Below, one piece after another: positions 31,153-42,297 of a stretch of DNA of 64,000 bases (within the stretch, counting starts at the first letter, position 1; every line of letters starts with the position of its first letter). The stretch comes from Haliea sp. Its GTDB lineage: Bacteria > Pseudomonadota > Gammaproteobacteria > Pseudomonadales > Halieaceae. A program made the translations under genes and the position numbers. The notes under the pieces were generated by a model, which saw only the letters and a program-made list of their open reading frames with translations, had not been told where the DNA came from and did no database searches. The stretch spans positions 101,693 to 165,692 of the forward strand of contig JAHEBM010000001.1 of the NCBI GenBank assembly GCA_024642245.1, given 5' to 3'.

Positions 31153-32697
31153 TTACCAGGTCTGGGTCTTTTTGAACTTCTCGATCGCCGCCTTGAAAGT
31201 GGTTTCGATCTCGTCGTTGTAGTCCCCGGTCGCCACGATACGGCCCATGATTTCTCCGTGCTCGGCGTGCATATAGGAGAGCAAGGCCTGTTCGAAATCG
31301 CCAATTTTGTTGACTTCGATATCTTTCAGGTAACCCTCGTTGGCGGCGTACAGCATCACACCCATTTCAGCGGTACTCTGGGGTGAATACTGCTTCTGCT
31401 TCATCAACTCGGTGACGCGCTCGCCGTGGTTCAACTGGGCCTTGGTTGCTTCGTCAAGGTCCGACGCAAACTGGGAAAATGCCGCCAGCTCACGATACTG
31501 TGCCAGTGCGGTACGAATACCACCGGACAATTTCTTCATGATCTTGGTCTGGGCCGCACCACCTACCCGGGACACGGAGATACCCGCGTTCATCGCAGGG
31601 CGCACGCCCGCGTTGAACATGTCTGCTTCCAGGAAGATCTGACCATCGGTGATGGAGATCACGTTGGTCGGTACGAATGCGGATACGTCACCCGCCTGGG
31701 TTTCGATAACCGGCAATGCCGTCAGCGACCCGGTCTTGCCCTTGACCGCACCCTTGGTAAAGTTTTCCACGTAGTCGGCGTTAACGCGCGCACCACGCTC
31801 AAGCAGGCGCGAGTGCAGGTAGAACACGTCACCGGGATACGCTTCACGGCCCGGTGGACGACGCAACAGCAAGGATATCTGGCGATAAGCCCAGGCCTGC
31901 TTGGTCAGGTCATCGTAAATAATCAGGGCGTCTTCACCGCGATCGCGGTAGTACTCACCCATGGTGCAACCGGCAAAAGGCGCAAGATACTGCATTGCTG
32001 CCGGATCAGAGGCGGTAGCCGCAACCACGATGGTGTGCTCCATCGCGCCGTGCTCTTCCAGTTTACGCACCACCGCGGCAACGGAGGATGCCTTCTGGCC
32101 AATAGCCACGTAGACACACTTAATACCGGAGCCTTTCTGGTTGATGATCGCGTCCACGGCGATGGCGGTTTTACCAATCTGGCGGTCACCGATGATCAAT
32201 TCGCGCTGACCGCGACCAATGGGCACCATCGCGTCGATCGCTTTCAGGCCGATCTGCACCGGCTGGTCCACCGACTGCCGCGCAATAACACCGGGAGCAA
32301 CTTTCTCCAGGGCATCGGTCATGGCGGCGTTGATCGGGCCCTTACCGTCAATGGGGTTACCCAGGGCGTCAACCACCCGGCCCTGCAGTTCGGGGCCTAC
32401 TGGTACTTCCAGAATGCGGCCAGTACAGCGGCAGGACTGGCCTTCCGCGAGGCCCTTGTAGTCACCCAGTACCACAGCGCCCACCGAGTCGCGCTCCAGG
32501 TTCAGCGCCATCCCGTAGATGCCGCCGTCAAATTCAATCATCTCACCGTACATTACGTCCGCGAGACCATGAATACGGATGATACCGTCCGTTACCGATA
32601 CCACGGTGCCTTCATTGCGAGCTTCGCTGCTGACATCAAGCTGGTCGATGCGCTGCTTGATAATCTCGCTAATCTCAGATGGATTCAGTTGCTGCAT
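31153..32697 (-). CDS. atpA: F1Fo ATP synthase alpha subunit
   Basis: Alpha holds the non-catalytic nucleotide sites. The 514-residue protein begins [17 protein letters not shown]. Walker A is GDRQIGKTA near residues 169-177. [20 protein letters not shown] near 264-283 and the [21 protein letters not shown] segment near 391-412 are standard. It is 16 bases after atpH. Confidence 0.98.
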   Translation of the reverse strand: MQQLNPSEISEIIKQRIDQLDVSSEARNEGTVVSVTDGIIRIHGLADVMYGEMIEFDGGIYGMALNLERDSVGAVVLGDYKGLAEGQSCRCTGRILEVPVGPELQGRVVDALGNPIDGKGPINAAMTDALEKVAPGVIARQSVDQPVQIGLKAIDAMVPIGRGQRELIIGDRQIGKTAIAVDAIINQKGSGIKCVYVAIGQKASSVAAVVRKLEEHGAMEHTIVVAATASDPAAMQYLAPFAGCTMGEYYRDRGEDALIIYDDLTKQAWAYRQISLLLRRPPGREAYPGDVFYLHSRLLERGARVNADYVENFTKGAVKGKTGSLTALPVIETQAGDVSAFVPTNVISITDGQIFLEADMFNAGVRPAMNAGISVSRVGGAAQTKIMKKLSGGIRTALAQYRELAAFSQFASDLDEATKAQLNHGERVTELMKQKQYSPQSTAEMGVMLYAANEGYLKDIEVNKIGDFEQALLSYMHAEHGEIMGRIVATGDYNDEIETTFKAAIEKFKKTQTW

Positions 32698-32713
32698 GCT
32701 CTGTTCCTCAATC

Positions 32714-33250
32714 CTACGAATTCAATGCTTCGGCCAGCTTGTCCAGCTTGCCGCGCACGGAGCCATCGATCACCAGATCGCCGGCCCTGATTAATACACC
32801 GCCCAGCAGGTTGCTGTCGGTCGATGTCTGAACTTTTACCTGTCGCTCGAGTTTTCTGCCGAGCACCTCGGCCAGCCTGTCCCTGGCCTTGTCTGCCAGG
32901 TCAAAGGCCGAGATAACCTCGACATCCACGGTCTTCTCCCGGTTTGCCTTGTACAGGGCAAACAGGCCATAAATTTCCGGCAGCAGGGCAAGTCGCTTGT
33001 TGCTGGCAAGAATGGCAATAAAATTGCGCACTTCTGCCGACAGTGCGTCGCCACATACATCGCCAAGCTTATTGGCCTGCTGCGCCGCCGTGAGCGAGGG
33101 ATTGGTCAAGACCGCCGCCATTCCCCGGGCCGAGGCGACTGCCGCTGCCGTGGCCAGCTGTTCATGCCACTGCGCCAGTTCGTTCCTGTCCAGCGCGTAC
33201 TCAAACGCGGCTTTCGCGTAAGGTCGCGCCAGTGTGCTCAGTTCAGCCAT
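32714..33250 (-). CDS. atpH: F1Fo ATP synthase delta subunit
   Basis: Delta links F1 to the peripheral stalk. The 178-residue protein begins [18 protein letters not shown] after Met1 and ends with the conserved [20 protein letters not shown] block followed by [11 protein letters not shown]. It lies 12 bases after atpF. Confidence 0.96.
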   Translation of the reverse strand: MAELSTLARPYAKAAFEYALDRNELAQWHEQLATAAAVASARGMAAVLTNPSLTAAQQANKLGDVCGDALSAEVRNFIAILASNKRLALLPEIYGLFALYKANREKTVDVEVISAFDLADKARDRLAEVLGRKLERQVKVQTSTDSNLLGGVLIRAGDLVIDGSVRGKLDKLAEALNS

Positions 33251-33262
33251 AACGTCCTCGCC

Positions 33263-33733
33263 TTAGAGCTCAGCGGCCAGTTTTTCGACCATGTCGGCGT
33301 GCACCTTCGGGTCGATTGTGGCACCGAGGATCTTTTCGGCTCCCGCCAGGGACAGCACCGCCACCTGCGCACGCAACTGCTCACGCGCACGGTTGGCTTC
33401 CAGCTCTATTTCCGCCTGGGCAGAGACCTTGACCCGCTGTGCTTCAACAAGTGCAGCCTGCTTGGCTTCTTCCACCAGCTGGTTGCCGCGCTTGTTGGCT
33501 GCATCGACGATACCCGCGGCCTCTTCCTTGGCTTCCTTGAGGCGTTCGACCGCCTTTTCCTGGGCCAATTCAAGATCGTGGCTGGCGCGGTCGGCTGCCG
33601 CCAGGCCGTCGGCTATCTTGTCTGCCCGCTCCTGCATGGCAGCCACGATAGGCGGCCACACGTACTTCATGCAGAACACGACAAAACAGACAAACGCTAT
33701 CATCTGTCCAATAAGCGTAAGGTTAATATTCAC
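33263..33733 (-). CDS. atpF: F1Fo ATP synthase subunit b
   Basis: Subunit b forms the peripheral stalk. The 156 residues (E. coli 156) start [20 protein letters not shown], a membrane helix of about residues 5-25, followed by [19 protein letters not shown] and a long charged helix to residue 156. It stands between atpE and atpH. Confidence 0.97.
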   Translation of the reverse strand: MNINLTLIGQMIAFVCFVVFCMKYVWPPIVAAMQERADKIADGLAAADRASHDLELAQEKAVERLKEAKEEAAGIVDAANKRGNQLVEEAKQAALVEAQRVKVSAQAEIELEANRAREQLRAQVAVLSLAGAEKILGATIDPKVHADMVEKLAAEL

Positions 33734-33796
33734 GCCTTGCTCCTCACTGATTATTGGGGGCCACGATTACTGCGGCCCCATTCCCGAATGTCCGGC

Positions 33797-34033
<237 letters not shown>

Positions 34034-34062
34034 CTAGCGTTAAGAACCAAAGTTAAAGTAAA

Positions 34063-34941
<879 letters not shown>

Positions 34942-34976
34942 CTATCACAACTCTTGCGTTTGTCTGTCCAGAGCAG

Positions 34977-35354
34977 TCACCGCCTCAGCAGCAACCAACT
35001 TCCCGTAATTTGTATCACCAGCATCAACAGGTAGCCCGCGAACACCGCGGGGGCATCCAGGGGTCGCAGTGCTACAAATACTGCGGTAAAGCCTGCGATA
35101 CTGAGTAAAAACTTGCCCACTTGCCCGGCATAACTCGAGCGGGCGATGGCCCTTGCAGACCTTGCGCCACGCCACCTGAAGGCAAGCGCCGCAAAATATG
35201 CCTGGGGCAAAATGGCTATCAAGCCACCACTGAACACCGAGTACGCGCGCACCTTGTCCGAGGCCAGCAGGACGAGGCACAGGATAAAAAGCGTCGCCAA
35301 CTGCACCAGGGTAATGCGATGTACCGGGGGGCGGAGAATTTCAGCACCGGCCAT
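34977..35354 (-). CDS. atpI: ATP synthase subunit I
   Basis: AtpI is a small membrane protein that aids c-ring assembly. From ATG 35354 it has 125 residues and four hydrophobic helices (about 16-34, 40-60, 78-98, 102-120). The polar loop FRWRGARSARAIARSSYAG near 58-76 is typical of the family. ATG 35354 has GAGG five bases upstream; the frame continues ten codons to a TTG but without support. It is first in the atp operon. Confidence 0.9.
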   Translation of the reverse strand: MAGAEILRPPVHRITLVQLATLFILCLVLLASDKVRAYSVFSGGLIAILPQAYFAALAFRWRGARSARAIARSSYAGQVGKFLLSIAGFTAVFVALRPLDAPAVFAGYLLMLVIQITGSWLLLRR

Positions 35355-35419
35355 TTGCACCTCGCACCCGCTCTTCCGCCACAACCCGAACCCACGCCAC
35401 GCTCGTTTCGGGCGGGCGC

Positions 35420-35448
35420 ATTATAGGGGGATTGAAAGGTCGGTTCAA
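35420..35448 (-). promoter_or_regulatory. Sigma-70 promoter of the atp operon
   Basis: On the minus strand, TTGAAC (35443-35448) and a perfect TATAAT (35420-35425) are exactly 17 bases apart. Transcription would begin near 35413, about 60 bases before the atpI ATG. This is the best promoter match I saw in the window. Confidence 0.82.
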
Positions 35449-35597
35449 CCAACGAATAGCCGCAATGGGGATTATAAATAACCTCCGATACCGGCACGAT
35501 CGCAGCAGTTCAGCTCCCGATTCTGTCCCGAGGGTCCTGATACACACCATCTTGGGGACAATTCAGGCCAAAGCCACCATATACTGTGTATCGAATT

Positions 35598-36491
35598 TCA
35601 CTTGATATGGCTCAAGATTCCGTCGAGCTCGTCCAGGCTGCTGTAGCCCAGCACGAGCTTGCCCTTGCCACCGGAGCCGTGGCGGATTTCCACCCGGGTG
35701 CCCAGGCGCCGGGACAGGTCATCCTGGAGATGGCGAATATTCGGGTCCAGGCCCGGCTGTGGCGCCGGCTTGTCCTTGCGTTCGAGCAGGCTGCGCACCA
35801 GTGCCTCGGTCTGGCGTACGGAAAGCCCCCTGGCGACCACGGATCGCGCCGCGTGGGATTGTTGCCCACCCTCGAGGCCCAACAGGGCGCGGGCGTGGCC
35901 CATTTCCAGGTCGCCGTGCTCCACCAGCCGGCGCACATCCTCCTGCAGGGTCATAAGGCGCAGCAGGTTGGCTACCGTGGAGCGCGATTTCCCGATGGCG
36001 TTGGCCACTTCCTGCTGGGTCAGCTCAAACTCCTGCTGCAATCGCATCAGGGCGGCGGCTTCCTCGATCGGGTTGAGGTCCTCACGCTGGATATTCTCGA
36101 TCAGCGACATGGCGATAGCGGCATTGTCAGGCACCTCACGCACCAGGGCCGGGATCTTATCCAACCCCGCGAGCTGCGTTGCACGCCAGCGCCGCTCGCC
36201 CGCGATGATCTCGTAGCGGGTATCGGATATGGGGCGCACCACGATGGGCTGCATAACCCCCTGGGCCTTGATGCTGTCGGCCAGCTCCTGCAGGGCCTCG
36301 GGGTCGATATCGCGGCGCGGCTGGTATTTGCCGCGCTGGATAAGGTCCACCGGCAACTCCTTGAGAATGGACTCCTCGACGGCAGGGATCGCCCCCGCGT
36401 CCCCGGTGCCCGACGGTCTAGCCGGCTTTGCGGCGGCAGCGCCCAGCAGCGCATCCAGGCCGCGCCCCAAACCCCGTTTTTTTACAGACAT
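35598..36491 (-). CDS. parB: Chromosome partitioning protein ParB
   Basis: ParB binds parS near the origin and spreads as a CTP-dependent clamp. From ATG 36491 the protein is 297 residues and begins MSVKKRGLGRGLDALLG. It has QYQPRRDID-like KYQPRRDIDPEALQEL near residues 62-77, the CTPase motif IIAGERRWRATQLAGL near 102-117, ENIQREDLNPIEEA near 136-149, and the helix-turn-helix TQQEVANAIGKSRSTVANLLRL near 160-181. The frame is open 37 codons upstream, overlapping parA, but that part is unlike ParB. Two matching parS sites lie in recF. Confidence 0.96.
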   Translation of the reverse strand: MSVKKRGLGRGLDALLGAAAAKPARPSGTGDAGAIPAVEESILKELPVDLIQRGKYQPRRDIDPEALQELADSIKAQGVMQPIVVRPISDTRYEIIAGERRWRATQLAGLDKIPALVREVPDNAAIAMSLIENIQREDLNPIEEAAALMRLQQEFELTQQEVANAIGKSRSTVANLLRLMTLQEDVRRLVEHGDLEMGHARALLGLEGGQQSHAARSVVARGLSVRQTEALVRSLLERKDKPAPQPGLDPNIRHLQDDLSRRLGTRVEIRHGSGGKGKLVLGYSSLDELDGILSHIK

Positions 36492-36504
36492 CCGAGCTCT
36501 CCGT

Positions 36505-37311
36505 TTACTGTGTTGCCTGCTCGCCAGGCTGTACCTGCTGCGCGAGCTTCTCCTCGCGGCGGATAATTTCACCCGCCAGGGCCATATACGCCTTGGCGCC
36601 ACGGGAGTACTTATCGTAGTACATGGCGGGTAAGCCGTGGCTGGGTGCTTCCGCCAGGCGAATGTTGCGCGGCACTACCGTGCGATAGACACGGTCGCCA
36701 AAATGGCTGTGCAACTGGGCGGAAACATCGTTGGTCAGGCTGTTGCGCGGGTCATACATGGTGCGCAGGATGCCCTCGATCTGCAACTTTGGATTGACGG
36801 TTTCCGCCACCCGCTGGATCGTCCCCACGAGGGCCGACAATCCCTCCAGGGCAAAGTACTCGCACTGCATCGCAATAATCACCCCGTGCGCGGCCACCAG
36901 GGCATTGAGGGTCAACATATTAAGCGAGGGTGGACAATCGATAAGCATGTAGTCGTAAGCGCCCGCCACTTCGGCGAGGCTCCATCGCAGGCGCTGCTCC
37001 TTGTTCTCCAGATCGAGCAACTCGACTTCCGCCGCGGTGAGATCGCTGTTGGCCGGTAACACGTCGAAGCCGGCCTCGGCTGTATGCTGGATCGCCCGCG
37101 GCGTGGGCAACTGGTGAACCAGCAGATCGTAGATACTGCGCTCGAGGCCATGCTTGTCGATCCCGCTGCCCATGGTGGCGTTGCCCTGGGGGTCCAGGTC
37201 TACCAGCAGTACCCGCTGCTTCATGGCGGCCAGGGACGCGGCCAGGTTGATGCAGGTCGTGGTCTTGCCCACGCCGCCCTTCTGGTTAGCTATTGCAATT
37301 ATCCTAGCCAC
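36505..37311 (-). CDS. parA: Chromosome partitioning ATPase ParA
   Basis: ParA is the Walker-type ATPase that, with ParB, moves origins apart after replication. The 268-residue protein begins MARIIAIANQKGGVGKTTTC with the deviant Walker A at residues 11-17. It has VLLVDLDPQGNATMGSG near 34-50 and MLIDCPPSLNMLTLNAL near 121-137. It follows rsmG by 24 bases and precedes parB by 13 bases, the standard mnmG-rsmG-parA-parB order. Confidence 0.97.
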   Translation of the reverse strand: MARIIAIANQKGGVGKTTTCINLAASLAAMKQRVLLVDLDPQGNATMGSGIDKHGLERSIYDLLVHQLPTPRAIQHTAEAGFDVLPANSDLTAAEVELLDLENKEQRLRWSLAEVAGAYDYMLIDCPPSLNMLTLNALVAAHGVIIAMQCEYFALEGLSALVGTIQRVAETVNPKLQIEGILRTMYDPRNSLTNDVSAQLHSHFGDRVYRTVVPRNIRLAEAPSHGLPAMYYDKYSRGAKAYMALAGEIIRREEKLAQQVQPGEQATQ

Positions 37312-37335
37312 TTGATTTGTCCCCGGTACTGGGCC

Positions 37336-37983
37336 TCAACGAGCCTCTCCATTATGTCGCATAGTCATTTCCACCAGGTGGCGTTGCTCCTGCAAGCCGG
37401 GTATTGCCAGCACGTGCACCCCGCTGACTTTGCAGGTCGGGTCAAGCAGCGCCAGTTCTTCGGCCGGGTACGCGCCCTTCATGGCGAGAAAGCGCCCGGC
37501 CGGGCCCAACAGGTGCCTGCAACCGGCCACCATATCCGCCAGCGAGGCAAAGGCCCGGGATAATACTGCATCGTAGGGTTCAGGCGGCCGGAAGGATTCC
37601 ACGCGCTCGTGGTGAACCTGCATATTATCCAAGCGCAGGGCAGTTTTCACCTGAAAAAGGAAACGGGTCTTCTTGCCATTGCTGTCGAGCAGGGAAAAGC
37701 TACGCCCGGGAAACAGGATGGCCAGTGGAACTCCCGGCAAACCAGCGCCCGTTCCGACATCGATGATGCGCTGGCCGCAAAGATAGGGCGCCACGGCGAG
37801 GCTGTCGAGCAGGTGGCGCGTCACCATTTGCCCGGGATCCCGCACCGCCGTGAGGTTGTAGGCACTGTTCCACTTGACCAGCAGCCCCAGGTATTCCAGC
37901 AACAGCCGCTGCTGGCCAGAATCCAGGTCAAGACCCAGCGCTTCGCAGCCGAGCTGCAAGCGGGACTGCTCTTCGGCGCCCAA
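37336..37983 (-). CDS. rsmG: 16S rRNA m7G527 methyltransferase
   Basis: RsmG methylates G527 of 16S rRNA. The SAM-binding motif is IIDVGTGAGLPGVPLAILFP, with WNSAYNLTAVRDPGQMVTRH before it. The start is unusual. The frame is open to an ATG at 38061 inside mnmG, which would give 241 residues, but a TTG at 37983, one base past the mnmG stop, gives 215 residues, the usual family length, and aligns with known N termini. I prefer the TTG, without a strong ribosome-binding site to confirm it. Confidence 0.9.
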   Translation of the reverse strand: MGAEEQSRLQLGCEALGLDLDSGQQRLLLEYLGLLVKWNSAYNLTAVRDPGQMVTRHLLDSLAVAPYLCGQRIIDVGTGAGLPGVPLAILFPGRSFSLLDSNGKKTRFLFQVKTALRLDNMQVHHERVESFRPPEPYDAVLSRAFASLADMVAGCRHLLGPAGRFLAMKGAYPAEELALLDPTCKVSGVHVLAIPGLQEQRHLVEMTMRHNGEAR

Positions 37984-37984
37984 G

Positions 37985-39922
37985 TCAGCCCAGATTGCGT
38001 TGGTTATCGGGATCCGGCACCAGCGCTGTGCTGGCGGTCCTGTCACCACGCCCCAGGGCACCGCGGCGCTTCAGGTACACCAGCAACAGCGAAATGGCCG
38101 CTGGTGTAACCCCCGGAATTCGCCCTGCCCTGGCCAGGGTATCGGGCCGGGCGGCAGACAATTTCTGCTTCACCTCGTTGGACAGGCCGTCCACTACCCC
38201 AAAATCCAGATCGGACGGCAGGGTGGTATTTTCATAACGGCGCAGGCGCTCGATATCTTCCTGCTGCCGGTCGATGTAACCGGCATACTTGGCCTGTATC
38301 TCCACCTGCTCCGCCACCTGCTGGTCGCTACTGGCCTCGCCCTTGAGGCCGGCAATGTCACGGTAACTGAGTTCCGGCCGTTTCAACAGCTCTGCCAGCG
38401 AGTACTCGCGGCCCAGTGGCTTTTTCAGCTTGCCGGCCAGGGCATCTGCCTGGGGCGTACCAGGATGAATCCAGGTACTGGCCATGCGTGCGGTTTCCCG
38501 CTCGATCGCCTCACGCTTGTGCGCAAACCGCGCCCAGCGCACATCATCCACCAGGCCCAGTTCGCGTCCGCGCTCGGTCAGGCGCAAATCCGCGTTGTCC
38601 TCGCGCAACAATAGGCGGTATTCCGCGCGGGAAGTGAACATGCGATAGGGTTCTATAGTGCCCATGGTGATCAGGTCATCCACCAGCACACCGATGTAGG
38701 CCTCGTCCCGGCGCGGGCACCAGGGCTCCCTGCCCTGCGCCGCCAGCGCGGCGTTCAGCCCCGCCAGCAAACCCTGGGCAGCCGCCTCTTCATAACCGGT
38801 AGTGCCATTGATCTGACCGGCGAAGTAAAGGCCCGGCACGGCGCGGGTTTCGAGTGAGCCGTTGAGGTCACGGGGGTCAAAGAAGTCGTATTCGATGGCG
38901 TAGCCGGGGCGGGTTATATGCGCAGTCTCGAAGCCCTTGATCGAGCGCACCAGGGCAATCTGCACATCGAACGGCAGGCTGGTTGAAATCCCGTTGGGAT
39001 ACAGCTCGGTCGTGGTCAGGCCCTCCGGCTCAATAAACACCTGGTGAGAGCTTTTGTCCGCAAAACGGTGGATCTTGTCCTCGATGCTGGGACAGTAGCG
39101 CGGGCCCACACCTTCGATCACCCCGGAGTAGAGCGGCGAGCGATCCAGCCCGGCTCGAATGACATCGTGGGTGGCCTCGTTTGTATAGGTTACCCAGCAA
39201 CAGCGCTGCTCGGGGTGCTCTGCCACACTGCCCAGGAATGACATGACCGGTTCCGGCGTATCGCCCCACTGCTCCTCCAGGCCACTGAAGTCGACGCTGC
39301 GGGCATCGATTCTCGGGGGAGTGCCGGTCTTCAGGCGCTCGACCCTGAAAGGCATCTCCCGCAAACGCCGGGCAAGGGCGATTGAGGGTGGGTCACCCGC
39401 CCGGCCACCCGAGCTTGTCTCGAGGCCAATGTGTATTTTGCCGCCCAGGAAAGTGCCCGTCGTCAGGACTACCCGGGGCGCCCGGAAGGTAAGTCCCATC
39501 TGCGTGATCGCGCCCGCTACCCGACCCTGTTCTATCAGCAGGTCATCCACTGGTTGCTGGAATATCGACAGGTTCGGCTGTGACTCAAGTATCTCCCGGA
39601 TAGCATTCTTGTACAGCACGCGGTCAGCCTGGGCGCGTGTGGCGCGAACCGCCGGCCCCTTGCGGGAGTTCAGCACCCGGAACTGGATACCGGCCCGATC
39701 TGTCGCACGCCCCATGGCGCCACCCAGGGCATCCACCTCCTTGACCAGGTGACTTTTGCCGATGCCGCCTATGGCGGGGTTACAGGACATCTGGCCGAGA
39801 GTGTCGACGCTGTGGGTCAGCAAAAGGGTGCGACAGCCCATACGCGCCGCAGCCAGGCAGGCTTCGGTGCCGGCGTGGCCGCCGCCGATCACTATCACGT
39901 CAAACTGCTGCTGGTACTCCAC
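37985..39922 (-). CDS. mnmG: tRNA 5-carboxymethylaminomethyluridine synthase subunit MnmG
   Basis: MnmG, with MnmE, modifies the wobble uridine of several tRNAs using FAD and a folate methylene group. The 645-residue product starts with GTG ([20 protein letters not shown]), placing the FAD motif at about residues 11-17. [22 protein letters not shown] near 47-68 contains a catalytic cysteine region, and the ending resembles the family. It is head of the mnmG-rsmG-parAB cluster. Its partner mnmE is about 9.4 kb away, beyond an accessory block. Confidence 0.97.
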   Translation of the reverse strand: MEYQQQFDVIVIGGGHAGTEACLAAARMGCRTLLLTHSVDTLGQMSCNPAIGGIGKSHLVKEVDALGGAMGRATDRAGIQFRVLNSRKGPAVRATRAQADRVLYKNAIREILESQPNLSIFQQPVDDLLIEQGRVAGAITQMGLTFRAPRVVLTTGTFLGGKIHIGLETSSGGRAGDPPSIALARRLREMPFRVERLKTGTPPRIDARSVDFSGLEEQWGDTPEPVMSFLGSVAEHPEQRCCWVTYTNEATHDVIRAGLDRSPLYSGVIEGVGPRYCPSIEDKIHRFADKSSHQVFIEPEGLTTTELYPNGISTSLPFDVQIALVRSIKGFETAHITRPGYAIEYDFFDPRDLNGSLETRAVPGLYFAGQINGTTGYEEAAAQGLLAGLNAALAAQGREPWCPRRDEAYIGVLVDDLITMGTIEPYRMFTSRAEYRLLLREDNADLRLTERGRELGLVDDVRWARFAHKREAIERETARMASTWIHPGTPQADALAGKLKKPLGREYSLAELLKRPELSYRDIAGLKGEASSDQQVAEQVEIQAKYAGYIDRQQEDIERLRRYENTTLPSDLDFGVVDGLSNEVKQKLSAARPDTLARAGRIPGVTPAAISLLLVYLKRRGALGRGDRTASTALVPDPDNQRNLG

Positions 39923-40122
39923 GGAATCTGGCCTCGCCCCCTGGGGGCGTTGTCATAAAGGGGGCGCGATTATACGTGGAGCCGGTCTGTTGTTCAAAAT
40001 TTGTTCGCTCGAAAGCGAGCCGGTCTTTGGACAGCCCTGCCGGGCTTGTGTACAGTACCGCGGCCCCGTCCCCGACGACCCTGTCGGCGGGGCTTCGATA
40101 GGATAATCACTGGAGTTTCACG

Positions 40123-41379
40123 ATGGACTGGCTACTGGCCGCACTGGCGGTTTTCAACCTGGTTGCGATGGCGACCGTGTTCTCTCCGCGTTCCATGCCA
40201 CGCCGGTCAGTGCCGTGGGCCCTGTTTGGCACGGCGCTGCTCGCGACCGAGCTGGCCTGGATCTGGCTGCCACTGCAGCTGTTGCTGGCCTGGATACTGG
40301 TGGCCGCGGGTGCCCTGGGCTCGAGCCTGGGTGTCATCGCCCTGCTCGTTTTACTCGGAACCTGGCCCGGCCTCGTTTGGAGTATCTGGAAAAGTACCGG
40401 GGCCGAAGCCACGGTGGAGCATGCGCTGCGCTCGGGCCTGGGGGAAAACTATCGCGCACAGATTCCGCCCACCGCCGGTTTTCGCCTGCGTAACCAGGTC
40501 AGCTTCAGGGACTGGTGCAAGCCGCTCTCCATGAAGCGGTCCGGGGTAGAGGTAATACGCCATATTCCCTATGGTCCCAACGGGGTGCGCCAGCAGCTGG
40601 ATATCTACCGGCCCACGCATATCCCTGAAGGAGGCTGCCCGGTTGTGTTGCAGATACACGGCGGCGCCTGGATGATGGGGGACAAGGCGGGGCAGGCACT
40701 GCCCCTGATGTACCACCTGGCAAGCAGGGGATGGATCTGCGTGGCCGCAAATTACAGGCTCAGTCCCAGCGTCGGCTTCCCCACCCATCTGGAAGATTGC
40801 AAACGTGCCCTTTGCTGGGTGCGAGAGCGTGGCCGGGAGTACGGCATGAATCCGGATTTCGTGGCTGTTACCGGGGGCTCCGCCGGGGGGCACCTTTCAG
40901 CCCTGATGGGACTGACGGCCAACCGTCCGGAATTGCAGGCGGACAGCCCGGATGTCGACACCTCGGTACAGGCCTGCATTCCATTTTACGGTGTATACGA
41001 CTTCCTCGTGCGCTACGACCAGCATCCCAACCGCCGGGTTTACGAACGCTTCCTGACCGGCAAGGTTCTTCACGAATCGCTCCACGACAACCCCGCGCTG
41101 TGGGACCTGGCTTCTCCTGTCGCCCAGATTCACGCCGACGCCCCTCCCTTCATGCTACTGCACGGCACTCACGACAGCCTGGCCGCTGTGGCCGAGGGGC
41201 GGGTGTTCAGCGCCAGGCTTCGCGCGGCATCTAACAACCCTGTCGTCTACGTGGAACTGCCTGGCGCGGAGCACGCATGGGAAGTGGTGCACTCACTGCG
41301 CACCGAGCACACCATCGATGGGGTCCACCGCTTTCTCGAGTGGGTGCGATCCGGAGCGGGAGATTCCCCGCAAGGCTAG
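40123..41379 (+). CDS. Membrane-anchored alpha/beta hydrolase (HSL type)
   Basis: A 418-residue protein with hydrophobic helices at about residues 3-20, 30-50 and 53-85, then a C-terminal hydrolase domain. The oxyanion-hole motif LQIHGGAWMMGD is near 177-188, the nucleophile GGSAGG near 248-253, the acid LHGTHDS near 345-351, and the His in GAEHAWE near 382. These match hormone-sensitive-lipase-type esterases. ATG 40123 has GGAG eight bases before it. Substrate is unknown; the helices suggest it works at the inner membrane on hydrophobic esters. Confidence 0.82.
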   Translation: MDWLLAALAVFNLVAMATVFSPRSMPRRSVPWALFGTALLATELAWIWLPLQLLLAWILVAAGALGSSLGVIALLVLLGTWPGLVWSIWKSTGAEATVEHALRSGLGENYRAQIPPTAGFRLRNQVSFRDWCKPLSMKRSGVEVIRHIPYGPNGVRQQLDIYRPTHIPEGGCPVVLQIHGGAWMMGDKAGQALPLMYHLASRGWICVAANYRLSPSVGFPTHLEDCKRALCWVRERGREYGMNPDFVAVTGGSAGGHLSALMGLTANRPELQADSPDVDTSVQACIPFYGVYDFLVRYDQHPNRRVYERFLTGKVLHESLHDNPALWDLASPVAQIHADAPPFMLLHGTHDSLAAVAEGRVFSARLRAASNNPVVYVELPGAEHAWEVVHSLRTEHTIDGVHRFLEWVRSGAGDSPQG

Positions 41380-41441
41380 TGCCCTGCTGCCGTTGCAGGC
41401 AGTTGATCTGCGCGGCACGGCAGCGGATCCATATTCACGCG

Positions 41442-42275
41442 TTATACCCGCGCGTCGCACCACTGCCGCATGTCGTCAAAGATCGCTTCATGCTCGGGCT
41501 CGTTGAAAATCTCGTGATACAAGCCCGGGAATATCTCCAGGCGCCTGTCCTTTGAGCTGACATTGTCATAGAGGTAGCGCGAGCCCTCCGGCGACGCCAT
41601 GGAGTCTTCCGCGCCATGCAGTATCAACAGTGGCAGATGGATATTCTTCGCCCCGGCCTGCACCGTATCCATTGCCGCGAACAGCTCAGACACCATACGC
41701 GCCGTCATTTTGCCGTGATTAACCAGCGGGTCGTTCACATAGGCTGTCACCACCGCGGGATCGCGACTGACACCCCTGGCATCCAGTTGCAATACACCCA
41801 CCCTGGGTGCCAGCGCCGACAGGCAGCGGACCAGCAGCATCTGCAGCAGGCCCGGCTTGATGTCTGTTTTGATCGCCGCGCCTGACAGCACACAGCCGAC
41901 AAACTCCTGTTGATGTCCCAGCAGGTAAATACTGCTGATCAATCCGCCCATGCTGTGGCCGACGAGAATGCGGGGTAATCCCGGGAAGTCCGTTTCCAGC
42001 CTGCGCTGGAATATCTCCAGCGTCGCCCCAAAATCACCGAAGCGGTCGATATGGCCGTAACGCCCGCCCGACCTGCCATGACCCGGATGGTCCAGGGCGG
42101 CAACCACGTAGCCATGTGCGGTAAAGTAGGCCGCCAGTGCCTGGTAGCGAGCACTGTGCTCGCCCGCGCCGTGAACGACGAGCAGCAGGGCTTTGGGGGC
42201 CGACTCGGGCTCCCAATACTGGTAGTAAATGGGCACTGTCCTGGCCCCTGTGAATTCCCCATCCCGATTTTTCAA
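41442..42275 (-). CDS. Alpha/beta hydrolase, monoacylglycerol lipase-like
   Basis: About 277 residues. VVHGAGEHSARYQALAAYF carries the HG oxyanion motif, DHPGHGRSGG follows, and LVGHSMGGLISSIYL has the nucleophilic serine in GHSMG. LPLLILHGAEDSMASPEGS gives the acid, and the last histidine is in FPGLYHEIFNEPE. The order matches monoacylglycerol/lysophospholipases. The start is unclear: the frame is open to a TTG at 42314, but the TTG at 42275 has GGAG seven bases upstream. It is directly downstream of the next hydrolase gene, on the same strand. Confidence 0.85.
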   Translation of the reverse strand: MKNRDGEFTGARTVPIYYQYWEPESAPKALLLVVHGAGEHSARYQALAAYFTAHGYVVAALDHPGHGRSGGRYGHIDRFGDFGATLEIFQRRLETDFPGLPRILVGHSMGGLISSIYLLGHQQEFVGCVLSGAAIKTDIKPGLLQMLLVRCLSALAPRVGVLQLDARGVSRDPAVVTAYVNDPLVNHGKMTARMVSELFAAMDTVQAGAKNIHLPLLILHGAEDSMASPEGSRYLYDNVSSKDRRLEIFPGLYHEIFNEPEHEAIFDDMRQWCDARV

Positions 42276-42297
42276 GGCATTACTCCACGGTTCATAC

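Noticed and set aside
31426..32790. 454-codon open frame on the plus strand
   Set aside because: It lies opposite atpA, and its composition is that of a mirror frame of a high-G+C gene; no domain is visible.
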